In this document: positions 56,288-64,000 of the stretch, one piece after another
Layout of the letters: each line of letters opens with the position of its first letter
Numbering within the stretch: the stretch's first letter is position 1
From: Verrucomicrobiaceae bacterium
Lineage (GTDB): Bacteria > Verrucomicrobiota > Verrucomicrobiia > Verrucomicrobiales > Verrucomicrobiaceae
Direction: 5' to 3'
Length of the DNA stretch: 64,000 nucleotides
NCBI GenBank assembly: GCA_016795365.1
Contig: JAEUHN010000031.1
Location: 1-64,000 of the forward strand
Notes under the pieces: generated by a model
What the model was told of the DNA's origin: nothing
Seen by the model: only the letters and a program-made list of their open reading frames with translations
Databases searched by the model: none
Program-made: the position numbers and the translations under genes

Positions 56288-56324
56288 CGTCTTTCGAGAA
56301 GGAGCGGTGCGAGGTCTCGCGACC

Positions 56325-58442
56325 TCACTTCTTGGTCATGGTGAAAACCCCATCCCACGTCTCTGGTGGATGGTCAACGAGGGCTTCGCAGCGTCTGATG
56401 AAGACCGTCGTGAGTTCGTCGTCGAGACCCTTGGTCGCCGCTGAGCGGAAGGTTTTGAGAGCTTCAGTGAAGGCGCCTTGGCGGTAGAGAAGCATCGCTT
56501 GCTCATACGTGTCGAGCCCTGGGATGGGACCCTGTTCGATCTCTCTCATGACCGTGAAAACGGGCACGGGAATGGTCTTGCCTTTCACGCGCACCAAGTC
56601 CGTGCTGCGGCAGATGAACAGGTCACGCACGTGAGCGCATACAGTGTCACTGATGATGTTGTCCACGCCATATTCCTTGGTTGTGCCTTCGAGTCGCGAG
56701 GCGGTGTTGACGCTGTCACCGATGACGGTGAAACCGCTTTGCGTCTCGGAACCAAGATCGCCAACGATCGCGGGCCCTTGATGGATGCCGACACCGATCT
56801 TGAGCGCGGGCTTGCCTTCGGCCTGCCATTCGGCGTTCAAGTCGCGCAATCCTTCACGCATCTTGAGTGTGGTGGTCACCGCGTGAATGGCGGTCTGGCG
56901 AATCGAGGCTTCGCTGGTGTCGCTGCCGACCCATCCCCATACAGCCATGATGGCGTCACCGATGAACTTGTCGATTCCACCGGAGTGACCGTGGATGATC
57001 TGGACCATGCGATTGAAGTAGTGGTTCAGCTGCTTCACGAGCTCCTCCGGCGAAAGCATTTCGGACATGCTGGTGAAGCCACGGAGGTCGCTGAAGAGCA
57101 CCGTGATCACCCGGTTGGCACCGCGTTGCAGATGACGGAAGTGCTCGGGATCACGGAGCATCAGATCGACCACATCCGGCGAGAAGTAGCGCTGAAGGTA
57201 ACCGCGGAGCTGTTGCCGTTGCTTGCGCTCCAGGCGGAAATCATACGACAGGCCAAGGAGGCCCGCGAGGTTGAAGGCTCCCAGCGGAGCAACGGCGTCG
57301 ATGACGAGGTTGCACCGGTCGAACAACCACCAGCACACAAGAAGGGCAAAGATGGTGCCTGCGATCAGGGTGAGCATCGTTTCGATGGGACGTCGCCAGT
57401 AGGCAACGAGGACCCAGGCCAGGGCGCTTGCGATGATGATGAGCAGCAGGCTGGTCCACCAGGGTAGAAGCTTGAGCAGTTGCCCGGACAAGGTGGCACC
57501 CGTCACCTGCGCGTGGACCTGGACGCCGAGGAGTTCTCCGACGGGAGTGACATGACTGTCGTGCATGTGGGCTGCCGCCGGGCCGATGAAGACGATCTTT
57601 TCTTTGAAGGAGGCTCCGTCGTGGAAGTTGCTGGTCCACATCTCCGGCACAAAAATCTCATGAAGCGAGAGCGGGCGATAGGCATCTGGCTTGGTGAATC
57701 GAGGCCAATGGAGATGATCGTCCTTCGGGATCGCTTCGATGTGGCCAGCGAGCGAGAGCATAGCCGTCACTGCCGAGGGCATCTGATCGAGATGGGTGAG
57801 GTCAGGACGATTGGCGTCCTCGTATTGCATGGACCGATGATACCGAGTCCAGCGGACCACCTGATCGTCATCGGGCCAGTAGTTGATGAAACCGATGTTG
57901 CTCGCGATCGGAGTGGCATCTGGGACGATGCCGGTCCAGGGCTTTTGCAACATTGAGGTGCCAAGACCTGCGGTGTTTGATCCTTCCGTGGTGGTGAAGT
58001 TGGCACCCAGCACCACTTTCCCAGGGTTTGACTCGATCACCTTGCGCAAGGCCTCATCGCCCTCGGGGTGGTCATTGGAAGGTCCTGTGAACATAAGGTC
58101 CAGCATCACCACGCGCGCACCAGCGTTGAGTAACTTGGTGATTGCCTCGGCATACACTTCACGGGAAAACGGCCAGCCTTGCTTGATCAACTGAAGCGGA
58201 CGCGATGCATTCACATCCTCATCAAAGGCAGAGCGGAGTTCCAGACTCGCGTCGTCGATGCCGAGCACAACGATGTCATCGCGAGCTGGCAAGGGTGTGG
58301 CCTGTGCATGAATCAGATCCTGAAGCCTCCACTCCAGATGTCGCAGCGGGCGGCCCCACGATGCCAGCATGACGGGAAGGGTCATCAACGACGCTGCCAG
58401 TCCGGCCAGCAGCAGCAATGAGCGTTCACGAGATGAAAACAT
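56325..58442 (-). CDS. CHASE2-domain class III adenylate/guanylate cyclase
   Basis: A 705-residue membrane receptor cyclase. After an N-terminal membrane helix (LLLLAGLAASLMTLPVML) comes a periplasmic CHASE2 domain (~45-330; DDIVVLGIDDASLE, ARVVMLDLMFTGPS, KIVFIGPAAAH). Three membrane helices follow (~345-410). The class III cyclase domain spans ~450-640: TVLFSDLRGFTSMSEML (metal Asp), GGIDKFIGDAIMAVWG (metal Asp) and GDSVNTASRLEG (Asn/Arg). A TPR-like tail ends the protein. It probably makes cAMP in response to an unknown envelope signal. It is divergent from lpxD. Confidence 0.92.
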   Translation of the reverse strand: MFSSRERSLLLLAGLAASLMTLPVMLASWGRPLRHLEWRLQDLIHAQATPLPARDDIVVLGIDDASLELRSAFDEDVNASRPLQLIKQGWPFSREVYAEAITKLLNAGARVVMLDLMFTGPSNDHPEGDEALRKVIESNPGKVVLGANFTTTEGSNTAGLGTSMLQKPWTGIVPDATPIASNIGFINYWPDDDQVVRWTRYHRSMQYEDANRPDLTHLDQMPSAVTAMLSLAGHIEAIPKDDHLHWPRFTKPDAYRPLSLHEIFVPEMWTSNFHDGASFKEKIVFIGPAAAHMHDSHVTPVGELLGVQVHAQVTGATLSGQLLKLLPWWTSLLLIIIASALAWVLVAYWRRPIETMLTLIAGTIFALLVCWWLFDRCNLVIDAVAPLGAFNLAGLLGLSYDFRLERKQRQQLRGYLQRYFSPDVVDLMLRDPEHFRHLQRGANRVITVLFSDLRGFTSMSEMLSPEELVKQLNHYFNRMVQIIHGHSGGIDKFIGDAIMAVWGWVGSDTSEASIRQTAIHAVTTTLKMREGLRDLNAEWQAEGKPALKIGVGIHQGPAIVGDLGSETQSGFTVIGDSVNTASRLEGTTKEYGVDNIISDTVCAHVRDLFICRSTDLVRVKGKTIPVPVFTVMREIEQGPIPGLDTYEQAMLLYRQGAFTEALKTFRSAATKGLDDELTTVFIRRCEALVDHPPETWDGVFTMTKK

Positions 58443-58572
58443 GCACCGTCAGTGTGCTCGAAAACCGAACCGAGGGAAGGGGACAATTTGGTTGTCCGTC
58501 GGCTTCAGAAGATTTGTCACAGGCCGAGTATTCTCTCGCTTTGTGCTGCTGCCAGCGACAGGCTGGCTGTTC

Positions 58573-59616
58573 ATGGAAATTACACTCTCCGATCTGAATG
58601 CGTTAGTGGACGGAGAGCTTCTCTCTGGCCAGCCAAGTCAAACCATCACGGGATTTGCATCTCTTCAGGAGGCGCGTGGTGGAGATCTGAGTTTCTTCCA
58701 CGATGTGCGTTATCAAGATCGTTTGTTGAAGACCAGAGCGACTGCTGTTTTGGTGCCGCAGGGTTTGTCGGCAGTTCCTGAAGGGGTTGCTTGCATCGCT
58801 GTCGCCGATCCATCGAAGTCGTTCGAGAGGGTGGTGGAAAAGTATGGCTTCCAGCCGTTGCCATTCACCGTCGGCGTGCATCCCACGGCGGTGATCGCGA
58901 GCACGGCTACGTATGATCCGAATCGCGTGAGCATCGGTGCTCATGCCGTTATCGAAGAGGGTGCAGTGCTCGGCAATGAAGTCGAAGTCGGTGCGGGTTG
59001 CTTCGTCGGTTGCCGCGCCAGGATCGGAGCTGGAAGCAAGCTCTTTGCAGGCGCGACCGTGCATGATCAATGCCTCCTGGGCGAGCGAGTCATCCTGCAC
59101 ACGGGCGTGGTGATCGGTGCGGATGGCTTTGGCTATGAGTTCGACAAAGGCCGCCATCGCAAGGTGCGGCAGGCGGGCATCGTGCAAATCGACAACGATG
59201 TGGAGATCGGCGCGGGCAGCACCGTGGATCGCGCGCGCTTCGGTCGCACCTGGATCGGTGAGGGCACGAAGATCGACAACCTCGTGCAGATCGGACACAA
59301 CGTGATCGTTGGGAAGCATTGCATCATCGTGGCCTGCACGGCCATCGCTGGCAGCGCGCAGATTGGTGACTATGTGGTGATCGCTGCGCAGAGCGGCATC
59401 GCAGGGCATGTGGAAGTCGGGTCCCAGTCGCGGCTTGGCGCGCGCAGTGGTGTGACGAAGAGCCTCACGGGTGGACAGACCTACTTTGGCTTTCCCGCAG
59501 TCCCTGCTGCGCAAGAGAAGCGCCGGCTCGCTAGCGTGAATCGTCTGCCGCAGCTGATGGCTCGCGTGAAAGAGTTGGAGCAAATGATGGCAAAGATGAG
59601 TGCTTCGAGCGATTGA
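58573..59616 (+). CDS. lpxD: UDP-3-O-(3-hydroxyacyl)glucosamine N-acyltransferase
   Basis: LpxD adds the N-linked hydroxyacyl chain in lipid A synthesis, so the organism has an LPS-type outer membrane. It has 347 residues from the ATG at 58573 (MEITLSDLNALV), close to E. coli LpxD (341); the longer frame upstream is not conserved. An N-terminal uridine-binding domain is followed by a left-handed beta-helix of hexapeptide repeats (IGAHAVIEEGAVLGNEVEVG, VDRARFGRTWIGEGTKID). The catalytic His lies in NLVQIGHNVIVGKHC. A C-terminal coiled helix (LPQLMARVKELEQMMAKM) ends it. No other lpx genes are adjacent. Confidence 0.95.
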   Translation: MEITLSDLNALVDGELLSGQPSQTITGFASLQEARGGDLSFFHDVRYQDRLLKTRATAVLVPQGLSAVPEGVACIAVADPSKSFERVVEKYGFQPLPFTVGVHPTAVIASTATYDPNRVSIGAHAVIEEGAVLGNEVEVGAGCFVGCRARIGAGSKLFAGATVHDQCLLGERVILHTGVVIGADGFGYEFDKGRHRKVRQAGIVQIDNDVEIGAGSTVDRARFGRTWIGEGTKIDNLVQIGHNVIVGKHCIIVACTAIAGSAQIGDYVVIAAQSGIAGHVEVGSQSRLGARSGVTKSLTGGQTYFGFPAVPAAQEKRRLASVNRLPQLMARVKELEQMMAKMSASSD

Positions 59617-59646
59617 CCGCGTGCCTCAAGCCGCCACTGTGCGCCG

Positions 59647-62445
59647 ATGTCCGGCCGACTTTATCTTCTCGATGGCATGGCGCTGCTTTACCGCGCGCAT
59701 TTTGCCTTCATCCGCTCTCCGATCATGACCAGCGACGGGGTGAATACCTCGGCGTTGTATGGATTCGCGAACACGCTGCTGGACATCACCAAGACGCAGC
59801 AGCCCACGCATCTGGCGGTGGCGCTCGACACTTCGGCACCGACGCCGCGACATGAAATCTTCCCGGCTTACAAGGCCCAGCGCGAGGAGGCACCGGAGGA
59901 CATCATCAGCGCGATTCCGCAGATCAAACGCTTGTGCGCCGCGATGCGAATCCCTGTGCTGATCAAGGACGGATGGGAGGCGGATGACATCATCGGCACA
60001 CTGGCGAAGCGTGCGGAGAAAGAAGGCATCGACACGTGGATGGTCACACCGGACAAGGACTTCGGTCAGCTGGTGAGCGATCACATTCGCATCTACAAAC
60101 CGGGTCGCGCCGGAGCCGACTCGGAGATCCTCGGCGTGCCGGAAGTGCTCGCGCGCTGGGGCGTGGAGCGCATTGACCAAGTCATCGACGTTCAAGGTCT
60201 GATGGGCGACGCGGTGGATAACGTGCCGGGCATTCCAGGTGTCGGCGAGAAGACGGCCACGGCGATGATTCAAGCCTGGGGCAGCATCGAGAACCTCATC
60301 GCGAATGCGGACAAGTTGAAGGGCAAGCAGCAGGAGAAAGTGAAGCAGTTCGCAGAGCAGGCGTTGCTGTCGAAGAAGCTCGTAACCATTATGACCGATG
60401 CGCCAGTGGAGGTGACGTTCGATGAGTTGAAGTGTCAGCCTTACGATGAAGAAGCGCTCAAGGCGCTGATGGTGGAGTTCGAGTTCAATGCGCTGGGCCG
60501 TCGCTTGTTTGGTAGTGATTTCCAAGCCGGACGAAGCCGGAAGCTGAACGAGGAGCAGAAGGCGAAGAGCGAAGAGGGTGGGGGAGAGTTGTTCGCGGAG
60601 GCTTTGCCGGTCGTGCCGGTGAACTTGAAGACGATCAAGGATATGGAGCATCGCTACGCATTGGTGAAGTCGAAGGACGATCGTGCGTCGCTGATTGCTG
60701 AGCTGCTTGCTCGCAAGAGCTTCTGCTTTGACCTGGAGACGACGGGGCTCGATCCACGCACGGCGGAGATTGTGGGCATCGCGTTCTCATGGTCGAAGCA
60801 CGAGGGCTGCTTCGTGGTGGGCGCGCCGTTCGATGACTTCAAGGCGGTCTTCGCCACCGATGCGGAGAAGATCGGTCACAACCTGAAGTTCGATCTCGCG
60901 GTGCTGAACGCGCATGGCATCGAAGTCGCTGGGCCGTTGTTCGATACGATGCTCGCGCACTCGCTGCTGGAGCCGGACCAGCGACATGGCATGGACTACA
61001 TGAGCGAGATGTATCTGGCCTACACGCCGGTGCCGATCACGGACCTCATCAACACGGCGAAGGCGGCACCGATGGACGATTTGTTCGGTGCGCCAGCGGC
61101 TCCGTCGAGCATGGCGGATGTCGATCTGGAGCAGCTCAAGGAGTATGCGGCTGAGGATGCGGATGTGACGTGGCAGCTCGCCGAGGTGCTGCGGCCACAG
61201 CTTGAACCGAAGGGACAGAGCGATGTGTTCTATGACATTGAGTCGCCGCTGCTGCCTGTGCTCGTGCGCATGGAAGCGCAGGGCGTGAAGATCGACGTGC
61301 AGGCCTTGCGCGAGTTCGGTGTGCAACTCGAGAAGGAAGCGGACGCGATGCAGAAGCGCATCCACAGCTACGTCGATACGCCGTTCAACCTCAACAGCCC
61401 GAAGCAACTGGGCGAGGTGTTGTTCGAGAAGCTGAAGCTGAGCGACAAGCCGAAGAAGACGGCGACGGGGCAGTATCAGACGAACGAGCAAGTGCTGCAG
61501 TCGCTCAACGGTCTGCACCCGATCATCGGCGACATCCTCACCTATCGTGAGGTCACGAAATTGAAGAGCACGTATGTCGATGCGCTGCCGGCGGCGGTGT
61601 CGGCGAAGACGGGGCGCGTGCATACGACGTTGCACCAGCTCATGACGAGCACGGGCCGTCTTGCGTCGAGCAATCCGAACCTGCAAAACATCCCGGTGCG
61701 CAGCGAGCACGGGAAAGAGATTCGTCGCGCGTTCATCGCTGGCGAGCCGGGCACGGTGCTGCTCAGCGCGGACTACTCACAGATTGAGCTACGCGTGATG
61801 GCGGCGATCAGCGAGGACGAGGCGATGCTGGAGGCCTTTGTGCAGGGCCATGACATTCACCAAGCTACGGCGGCGAAGGTCTATGGCGTGCCGCTCGATG
61901 GTGTGCTGCCAGAGATGCGGCGCACGGCGAAGATGGTGAATTTCGGCATCATCTACGGCATCAGCGCGTTCGGCTTGAGTCAGCGTCTGGGCATTCCGCG
62001 CAGCGAGGCTGCGACGATCATCGAGAGCTACTTCAAGCAGTTCCCCGGCATCAAATCGTATCTCGATCGCACGGTCGCGGACGCGAAACAACGCGGCTAC
62101 GTCGAGACGCTCACGGGTCGTCGGCTTTACCTGCGCGACATCAACAGCGCCAACGCCACCGTGCGTGGCGGTGCCGAGCGCGTGGCGATGAACATGCCGA
62201 TCCAAGGCACGGCGGCGGACATGATCAAGCTGGCGATGGTGCGTGTGGATGCGGCGCTGCGAGCCAGCGGGCACAAGGCGAAGATGCTGCTGCAGGTGCA
62301 TGACGAACTGTTGTTCGAAGTGCCCGAGGCGGAGGTCGAAGCCGTGCGTGCATTGGTGGTTGATGGCATGAAGAACGCGCTGCCGCTGCGTGTGCCGATC
62401 GTGGTGGACACGGGTGTCGGCCAGAACTGGCTGGAGGCGCATTGA
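59647..62445 (+). CDS. polA: DNA polymerase I
   Basis: A 932-residue three-domain enzyme for repair and Okazaki-fragment maturation. The 5'-nuclease (residues 1-~290) has LLDGMALLYRAHFAF, GWEADDIIGTLA and TPDKDFGQLV. The 3'-5' exonuclease has DLE at Asp362/Glu364 (CFDLETTGLD), so proofreading is probably active. The polymerase has LLSADYSQIELRVMAAIS, KMVNFGIIYGISAFGLSQ and LLQVHDELLFEV. A heptad-repeat-like stretch encodes the linker between the nuclease and exonuclease domains (NEEQKAKSEEGGGEL). It is 30 bp after lpxD, probably co-transcribed with it and ribF. Confidence 0.96.
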   Translation: MSGRLYLLDGMALLYRAHFAFIRSPIMTSDGVNTSALYGFANTLLDITKTQQPTHLAVALDTSAPTPRHEIFPAYKAQREEAPEDIISAIPQIKRLCAAMRIPVLIKDGWEADDIIGTLAKRAEKEGIDTWMVTPDKDFGQLVSDHIRIYKPGRAGADSEILGVPEVLARWGVERIDQVIDVQGLMGDAVDNVPGIPGVGEKTATAMIQAWGSIENLIANADKLKGKQQEKVKQFAEQALLSKKLVTIMTDAPVEVTFDELKCQPYDEEALKALMVEFEFNALGRRLFGSDFQAGRSRKLNEEQKAKSEEGGGELFAEALPVVPVNLKTIKDMEHRYALVKSKDDRASLIAELLARKSFCFDLETTGLDPRTAEIVGIAFSWSKHEGCFVVGAPFDDFKAVFATDAEKIGHNLKFDLAVLNAHGIEVAGPLFDTMLAHSLLEPDQRHGMDYMSEMYLAYTPVPITDLINTAKAAPMDDLFGAPAAPSSMADVDLEQLKEYAAEDADVTWQLAEVLRPQLEPKGQSDVFYDIESPLLPVLVRMEAQGVKIDVQALREFGVQLEKEADAMQKRIHSYVDTPFNLNSPKQLGEVLFEKLKLSDKPKKTATGQYQTNEQVLQSLNGLHPIIGDILTYREVTKLKSTYVDALPAAVSAKTGRVHTTLHQLMTSTGRLASSNPNLQNIPVRSEHGKEIRRAFIAGEPGTVLLSADYSQIELRVMAAISEDEAMLEAFVQGHDIHQATAAKVYGVPLDGVLPEMRRTAKMVNFGIIYGISAFGLSQRLGIPRSEAATIIESYFKQFPGIKSYLDRTVADAKQRGYVETLTGRRLYLRDINSANATVRGGAERVAMNMPIQGTAADMIKLAMVRVDAALRASGHKAKMLLQVHDELLFEVPEAEVEAVRALVVDGMKNALPLRVPIVVDTGVGQNWLEAH
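60553..60580 (+). repeat. Heptad-like repeat in polA linker
   Basis: GAGCAGA-AGGCGAA-GAGCGAA-GAGGGTG at 7-bp spacing, encoding EQKAKSEEG between the 5'-nuclease and exonuclease domains. The units match the GAGCAAA arm found in the PSD1 gene. It is the least certain of the heptad sites because purine-rich linkers can look similar by chance. Confidence 0.45.
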
Positions 62446-62493
62446 TTGGCAATCGGTAACTGGCTCGCACGAATGGACGCGCAAGACTCTGGC

Positions 62494-63417
62494 ATGACAG
62501 TGCTCAAGGACATCGCTGAACTCGGTTCCATCAACGGACCGGTGGTGCTGGCGATTGGCTTCTTCGATGGGGTTCACATCGGTCATCAGCAAGTGATCGC
62601 GAGGGCCTTGCAGCGAGCGGCTGAGCGTAGAGCGACCATGGTGCTGATGACGTTTGATCCGCATCCGTTGCGCGTGCTGCGGCCTGAGATTGCACCGAAG
62701 CTGCTGTGCTCGATGGAGCATCAGGCGCGAGTGCTCACGAGCTATGGCGTGACGCACACGTTGCTGTGCAAGTTCGATCGCGAGTTTGCTGCGATCGGTG
62801 CGGAGGAGTTCGTGCTTCAGCTCAAGAACTCGTGCGCGCTGGACAGCATCTTTGTCGGCGAGGCATGGCGATTCGGCAAAGGTCGTCGTGGTGACGTGGC
62901 GCTGATCCGGTCGCAGGGCGTGGATGCGTTTGGTGTGCCGTCGGTGATGCACGGTGACAAGGTGGTCAGTAGCACGCTGGTGCGGCAAGCCGTGGAGCGT
63001 GGAGACTTGCTGGTGGCGAAGGCTTTGCTCGGGCGAGACTACTCGGTGCTCGGTCGAGTGATCGAGGGCAACAAGCTCGCGCGCACGCTGGGCTTTCCGA
63101 CGGCGAATCTGGACGTGCAGAACGAGCAGCTACCGCCCGCTGGCGTGTATGCCGTGCGTGCGTTCATCGGTGGCGAGTGGCGCGCGGCGGTGGCGAATCT
63201 TGGTCGTCGTCCGACGGTGGACCCAGATGCCCAAGCGCTGAGCCTTGAGGTGCATGTCTTCGACTTGAACGCTGATCTCTACGGCCAACTGGTCGAGGTG
63301 CGATTCATCGAGCACCTGCGCGATGAGGTGAAGTTCCCTGGGCTGGATGCGCTCAAGGCCCAGATCGCACGCGACTGCGAGCGGGCGTGTGAGGTGCTGG
63401 CCGGGAAAGGTGAATGA
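62494..63417 (+). CDS. ribF: Bifunctional riboflavin kinase / FAD synthetase
   Basis: RibF makes FMN and then FAD from riboflavin. I chose the ATG at 62494 (MTVLKDIAELG), 307 residues, the usual start in this family; ATG 62473 and the frame from 62446 are alternatives. The N-terminal nucleotidyltransferase has IGFFDGVHIGHQQVIARAL and LMTFDPHPLRVLRP, and SSTLVRQAVERGDL near residue 170. The C-terminal kinase has GRVIEGNKLARTLGFPTANL and AAVANLGRRPTVDP. It starts 48 bp after polA. Flavin supply is relevant to the ApbE operon at 17 kb. Confidence 0.94.
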   Translation: MTVLKDIAELGSINGPVVLAIGFFDGVHIGHQQVIARALQRAAERRATMVLMTFDPHPLRVLRPEIAPKLLCSMEHQARVLTSYGVTHTLLCKFDREFAAIGAEEFVLQLKNSCALDSIFVGEAWRFGKGRRGDVALIRSQGVDAFGVPSVMHGDKVVSSTLVRQAVERGDLLVAKALLGRDYSVLGRVIEGNKLARTLGFPTANLDVQNEQLPPAGVYAVRAFIGGEWRAAVANLGRRPTVDPDAQALSLEVHVFDLNADLYGQLVEVRFIEHLRDEVKFPGLDALKAQIARDCERACEVLAGKGE

Positions 63418-63484
63418 GTTGAGAGGTGGAGACGTGAGAAGTTGAGAGGAGGAAATCCTCTCCACATCTCGACCTCTTCACTTC
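63416..63484. repeat. GAGG/CCTC heptad hairpin between ribF and rhomboid gene
   Basis: A purine-rich left arm (GAGTTGA-GAGGTGG..., 63416-63449) faces a pyrimidine-rich right arm (CCTCTCC-ACATCTC-GACCTCT-TCACTTC, 63457-63484), with an AAAT loop between GGAGG and CCTCTCC. It overlaps the ribF stop and ends 11 bp before the rhomboid stop. It may also work as a terminator in both directions. Confidence 0.65.
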
Positions 63485-63494
63485 ACGCGCGACA

Positions 63495-64000
63495 CTAGCG
63501 CTTGCTCGCGATCTCTAGCTTGCGCTTCTCCTCGGGCGTGAGGCTCGCGATGCCGGTGCGGCTGATCTTGTCGAGGATGGCGTCGATCACTTCGCGAGTG
63601 GGGATGTCGGGCTCGCTTGCCGTGCGGGATGCCTTGGGCTTCGAGGACTTCGAGCGCGGCACCGACTGGAGGTTGGTCTTGGCTTTGGCCTTGGGCCAGA
63701 AGTTGAAGGACGGAGTCCAGAGTCCGGTCTCGTAGCGCGTGTAGCCGACGGCGACACCGACTTCTCCAGCCAGCAGAAGCAGGCCGATCCAGTCGTGACC
63801 CGCGAGTGCCACCAGGGCTGAAACTGCCACCACGGCGGTGGCGAAGATCCAGGCTTCCAGTGTGAGGATGATGAGGGAGATTTGAGCCGTGGGATAGAGC
63901 GTCACGAAAGCCAGGAAGACGCCGAAGCTCACGCTGCTCACGCCCATCGCTGGGACATCGCGCAGGCCCGTGAAGGCGACCAAACCAAGGAGCACTGGCT
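63495..64000 (-). CDS. Rhomboid-family-like membrane protein, C-terminal part (5' end outside window)
   Basis: Only the last ~168 residues are visible; the frame is open to the window edge, so the GTG at 63995 need not be the start. Several membrane helices are seen (SFGVFLAFVTLYPTAQISLI; LEAWIFATAVVAVSALVAL; WIGLLLLAGEVGVAVGYTRY), followed by a basic linker and a small conserved tail (VIDAILDKISRTGIASLTPEEKRKLEIAS) typical of the C-terminus of rhomboid-type proteins in this phylum. The catalytic Ser/His motifs, if present, are partly outside the window. Assignment is moderate. Confidence 0.6.
   Translation of the reverse strand, partial: PVLLGLVAFTGLRDVPAMGVSSVSFGVFLAFVTLYPTAQISLIILTLEAWIFATAVVAVSALVALAGHDWIGLLLLAGEVGVAVGYTRYETGLWTPSFNFWPKAKAKTNLQSVPRSKSSKPKASRTASEPDIPTREVIDAILDKISRTGIASLTPEEKRKLEIASKR

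Overview
The window looks like chromosome from a Verrucomicrobia-type (PVC superphylum) Gram-negative bacterium, plausibly close to Prosthecobacter. Evidence: a HEAT-repeat/cytochrome c protein of the planctomycete-verrucomicrobial kind, tandem ThuA-like secreted proteins, a DUF1549/DUF1553 plus DUF1501 pair, a GreA with a very long N-terminal extension like the chlamydial one, lpxD (lipid A, so an outer membrane) and MenD (menaquinone). Many starts have no clear Shine-Dalgarno sequence. I see no rRNA, tRNA, CRISPR array, phage or classical insertion sequence.

Layout. 1-13.9 kb: end of a HEAT/cytochrome gene, an orphan gene between 44-bp direct repeats, prfB with its programmed frameshift, an FbaB-type aldolase, a secreted protein, a PHP histidinol-phosphatase, a PPC-domain protein, a thioredoxin, two ThuA paralogues, class I fumarase, long GreA and, convergent, 6-phosphofructokinase. 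13.9-22.7 kb: a D,D-carboxypeptidase homologue that lacks its catalytic serine, a SnoaL-like protein, a six-gene minus-strand envelope redox operon (Lys-rich small protein, DUF3570, ApbE, TlpA-like thioredoxin, DUF4266, outer-membrane protein) divergent from a two-component system, and a polysaccharide deacetylase. 22.7-35.4 kb: a heavy-metal RND pump and its TolC-like partner with no adaptor gene, divergent from a BlaI repressor and an M56 peptidase with an unusual secretin-N/TolR-like tail, followed by a polysaccharide lyase, PSD1 and DUF1501 genes. 35.4-51.2 kb: a DEAD-box helicase, two DUF21/CBS membrane proteins, a UPF0261-TatD operon interrupted by a four-helix-bundle element, menD, an acyltransferase-like membrane protein, a kinase-Hsp70 pair and a cyclophilin. 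51.4-64 kb: sucA-sucB, a DUF502 protein, a CHASE2 adenylate cyclase, lpxD-polA-ribF and the end of a rhomboid-like gene.

The most interesting signal is a family of degenerate repeats with a 7-bp period (units such as AAGGATG, AAAGATG, GAATCAG, GAGCAAA). Pairs of inverted arms flank the four-helix-bundle (IVP/S23-like) gene at 41.5-42.0 kb. A 25-nt stretch of one arm recurs exactly between the kinase and Hsp70 genes. Related arrays or hairpins lie in intergenic gaps (5.2, 8.1, 63.4 kb) and, in frame, inside coding linkers: DUF1553 (33.4 kb), polA (60.55 kb) and sucB (54.6 kb). In sucB the array sits where the E3-binding peripheral domain should be, and that domain is missing. I suggest these are relics of one small mobile or amplifying element that tends to land in gaps and protein linkers. 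Second-tier items are the M56 fusion, the inactive-looking carboxypeptidase, the kinase-Hsp70 operon and the duplicated gene end near 2 kb.
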